Source: Bacteroidales bacterium
GTDB taxonomy: Bacteria; Bacteroidota; Bacteroidia; Bacteroidales; VadinHA17
Reading direction: 5' to 3'
DNA length: 24,674 nt
NCBI GenBank assembly: GCA_012514255.1
Contig: JAAZAP010000374.1
Coordinates: 1 to 24,674, forward strand
How positions within the stretch are numbered: the first letter of the stretch is position 1; each line of letters begins with the position of its first letter. Positions 23,592-24,674 of this stretch are shown in pieces. A program made the position numbers and the translations under genes. The notes under the pieces were generated by a model. It saw only the letters and a list, made by a program, of their open reading frames with translations. It was not told where the DNA came from and searched no databases.

Positions 23592-24674
23592 ATGAATATC
23601 AATACTATCATACTGCAGCACAGGAGTATCTGCAACCTGGTGACTCACAGAAAGGTCAGACAGAGCTTTGATATTATCTTGGATATGCTTGACAATGTGT
23701 CCGTTGGAGCTCTCAGGGATGAGTTTGGCGAACTGCAGATGACATACAGGAATATCCTCAAATACACTGTTGAAGGAATAGATGACCCGGAAAGACAAAA
23801 GATCTACAACAGGTTACTTCAGAACATACTCAGGTTAAATGACAGGATAAAACAGGACATTTTGGCACATCATTCCGGCTGGTACACATATTCTGTCAGA
23901 GCACGTGAGCAGATGGAGGAGAGACTCAGGGCAGGGACCATTATCCAGAGTGTGGATGACCTGGTATTCAAATCACGTCTTGATGATCTGCTGGCCTCGG
24001 CGGAGATTGAGAAAACCGGGCCTGCAAGTGAAGCTGCAAAGGAAACTGAGAGGCTTTCAGGGATTATCTTCAACCATCTGTGGCTGACAGACTACTATGG
24101 CGAAGCTGAAGAGAGCCTCCTGAACCTGCTCATGGAGTCAGACCGGTTTGAATGGCATGATATTGCCTCATTTGTCAGTGCTGTCACCCTCAGCAGCCTG
24201 CGGGTGTGGGACACTGCCAAGATAAGACTCCTTGCATCACTCTCCTTTGAGAATACGCCACATGTTGCCGAAAGAGCTTTGACAGGTCTGGTGTTCAGCC
24301 TTCACTACTATGATGACCGCCTGAACCTCTATCCGGATGTTATGAAGGTGGTGGGTGATCTTGCAGAAGACAAAACGTTCAGGGAGAGATGCCGCATAGT
24401 TGTCTTACAGGCAATAAGGTCACGCTATACCGAGAAACTGACCCGGAGAATGACAGAAGAGATCCTGCCGAAGGTGGTTAAGCTAAAGCCACGTATTGAG
24501 GAAAAGCTTGATCTCGACAAGATACTGGGAGACGATCCCGAAGAGGGTCATAATCCTGACTGGTCCGAGATGTTCAGCGGTTCGGAGGAGATGTTCAAAA
24601 CCATGGAAGAACTTACGAACCTTCAGATGGAGGGGTCAGATGTATACATATCAGCTTTTGCCGGACTGAAGAGA
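23592..24674 (+). CDS. TPR-like Bacteroidota protein, N-terminal part (cut by window edge)
   Basis: An open frame of 361 codons from ATG 23592 (MNINTIILQHRSICNLV) runs to the right edge without a stop. It is soluble, rich in Leu, Glu and Arg, and almost entirely helical by inspection, with no signal peptide. Features such as MTYRNILKY (about 53-61), NPDWSEMF (about 323-330) and LQMEGSDVYISAFAGLK near the edge match my memory of a family of large Bacteroidota tetratricopeptide-repeat proteins of unknown role. The TPR repeats themselves would lie mainly past the edge. It starts 61 bases after the patatin gene with no visible promoter, so the two may be co-transcribed. Confidence 0.65.
   Translation, partial: MNINTIILQHRSICNLVTHRKVRQSFDIILDMLDNVSVGALRDEFGELQMTYRNILKYTVEGIDDPERQKIYNRLLQNILRLNDRIKQDILAHHSGWYTYSVRAREQMEERLRAGTIIQSVDDLVFKSRLDDLLASAEIEKTGPASEAAKETERLSGIIFNHLWLTDYYGEAEESLLNLLMESDRFEWHDIASFVSAVTLSSLRVWDTAKIRLLASLSFENTPHVAERALTGLVFSLHYYDDRLNLYPDVMKVVGDLAEDKTFRERCRIVVLQAIRSRYTEKLTRRMTEEILPKVVKLKPRIEEKLDLDKILGDDPEEGHNPDWSEMFSGSEEMFKTMEELTNLQMEGSDVYISAFAGLKR

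Noticed and set aside
1..24674. tRNA, rRNA, transposase or integrase genes and hydrogenase maturases (HydE, HydF, HydG)
   Set aside because: Looked for on both strands; no matching sequences or protein motifs were seen in this window.

Overview
This window looks like a chromosomal segment from an anaerobic, fermentative member of the Bacteroidota, most likely a Bacteroidales-type organism. Three things support this. Several promoters match the Bacteroidota consensus (TTTG, about 21 bases, TAnnTTTG). Most genes lack strong Shine-Dalgarno sequences. The gene families present (S37, S9B and M24B peptidases, PA-domain M28 lipoproteins, patatin-BamA fusions, TPR proteins, a single-RRM protein) are typical of the phylum. 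I see no tRNA, rRNA, CRISPR array or insertion sequence.

Layout. (1) The left edge (1-119, minus) holds the start of an RRM RNA-binding protein with its own promoter. (2) An operon on the minus strand (5630 to 305) encodes three exopeptidases: DPP IV (S9B), Xaa-Pro aminopeptidase (M24B) and an S37 tripeptidyl aminopeptidase. Together they look like a kit for proline-containing peptides. (3) Divergent from it, a condensation-fold acyltransferase and a zinc-ribbon membrane protein form a pair (5759-7739). They are followed by peptidase T and an M28 lipoprotein peptidase with overlapping start and stop codons (7859-10731). (4) The centre (10875-19251, plus) is one long, tightly packed [FeFe]-hydrogenase gene cluster ended by a strong intrinsic terminator. 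(5) To the right lie a convergent YgiQ-type radical SAM gene (minus), then a patatin-BamA outer-membrane protein and a truncated TPR-like protein (plus).

The hydrogenase cluster is the most interesting part. Its second half encodes an HndB-like protein, a NuoF-like flavoprotein (HydB), a catalytic [FeFe] hydrogenase (HydA) and a NuoE-like protein (HydC). This is the usual set for an NADH/ferredoxin-linked, electron-bifurcating H2-evolving enzyme. Its first half encodes six putative regulatory proteins: two DRTGG-domain proteins, two stand-alone GHKL ATPases, a PHP-domain protein, and a second hydrogenase-like protein. That protein keeps all four H-cluster cysteine ligands but has Tyr in place of the proton-shuttle Cys, and it carries an extra C-terminal Fe-S domain with no PAS or kinase output. 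The arrangement suggests a redox/H2-sensing module whose output ATPases are separate proteins. The promoter of the whole cluster overlaps a near-perfect palindrome (TGTGAA-N4-TTCACA) that matches the Rex NADH-responsive operator. This gives a coherent picture: high NADH relieves repression, the hydrogenase disposes of electrons as H2, and the sensory module adjusts the response.

Overall the genes fit a life of breaking down peptides and fermenting with H2 production. Hydrogenase maturases (HydE, HydF, HydG) are not in this window and must be elsewhere if HydA is active.
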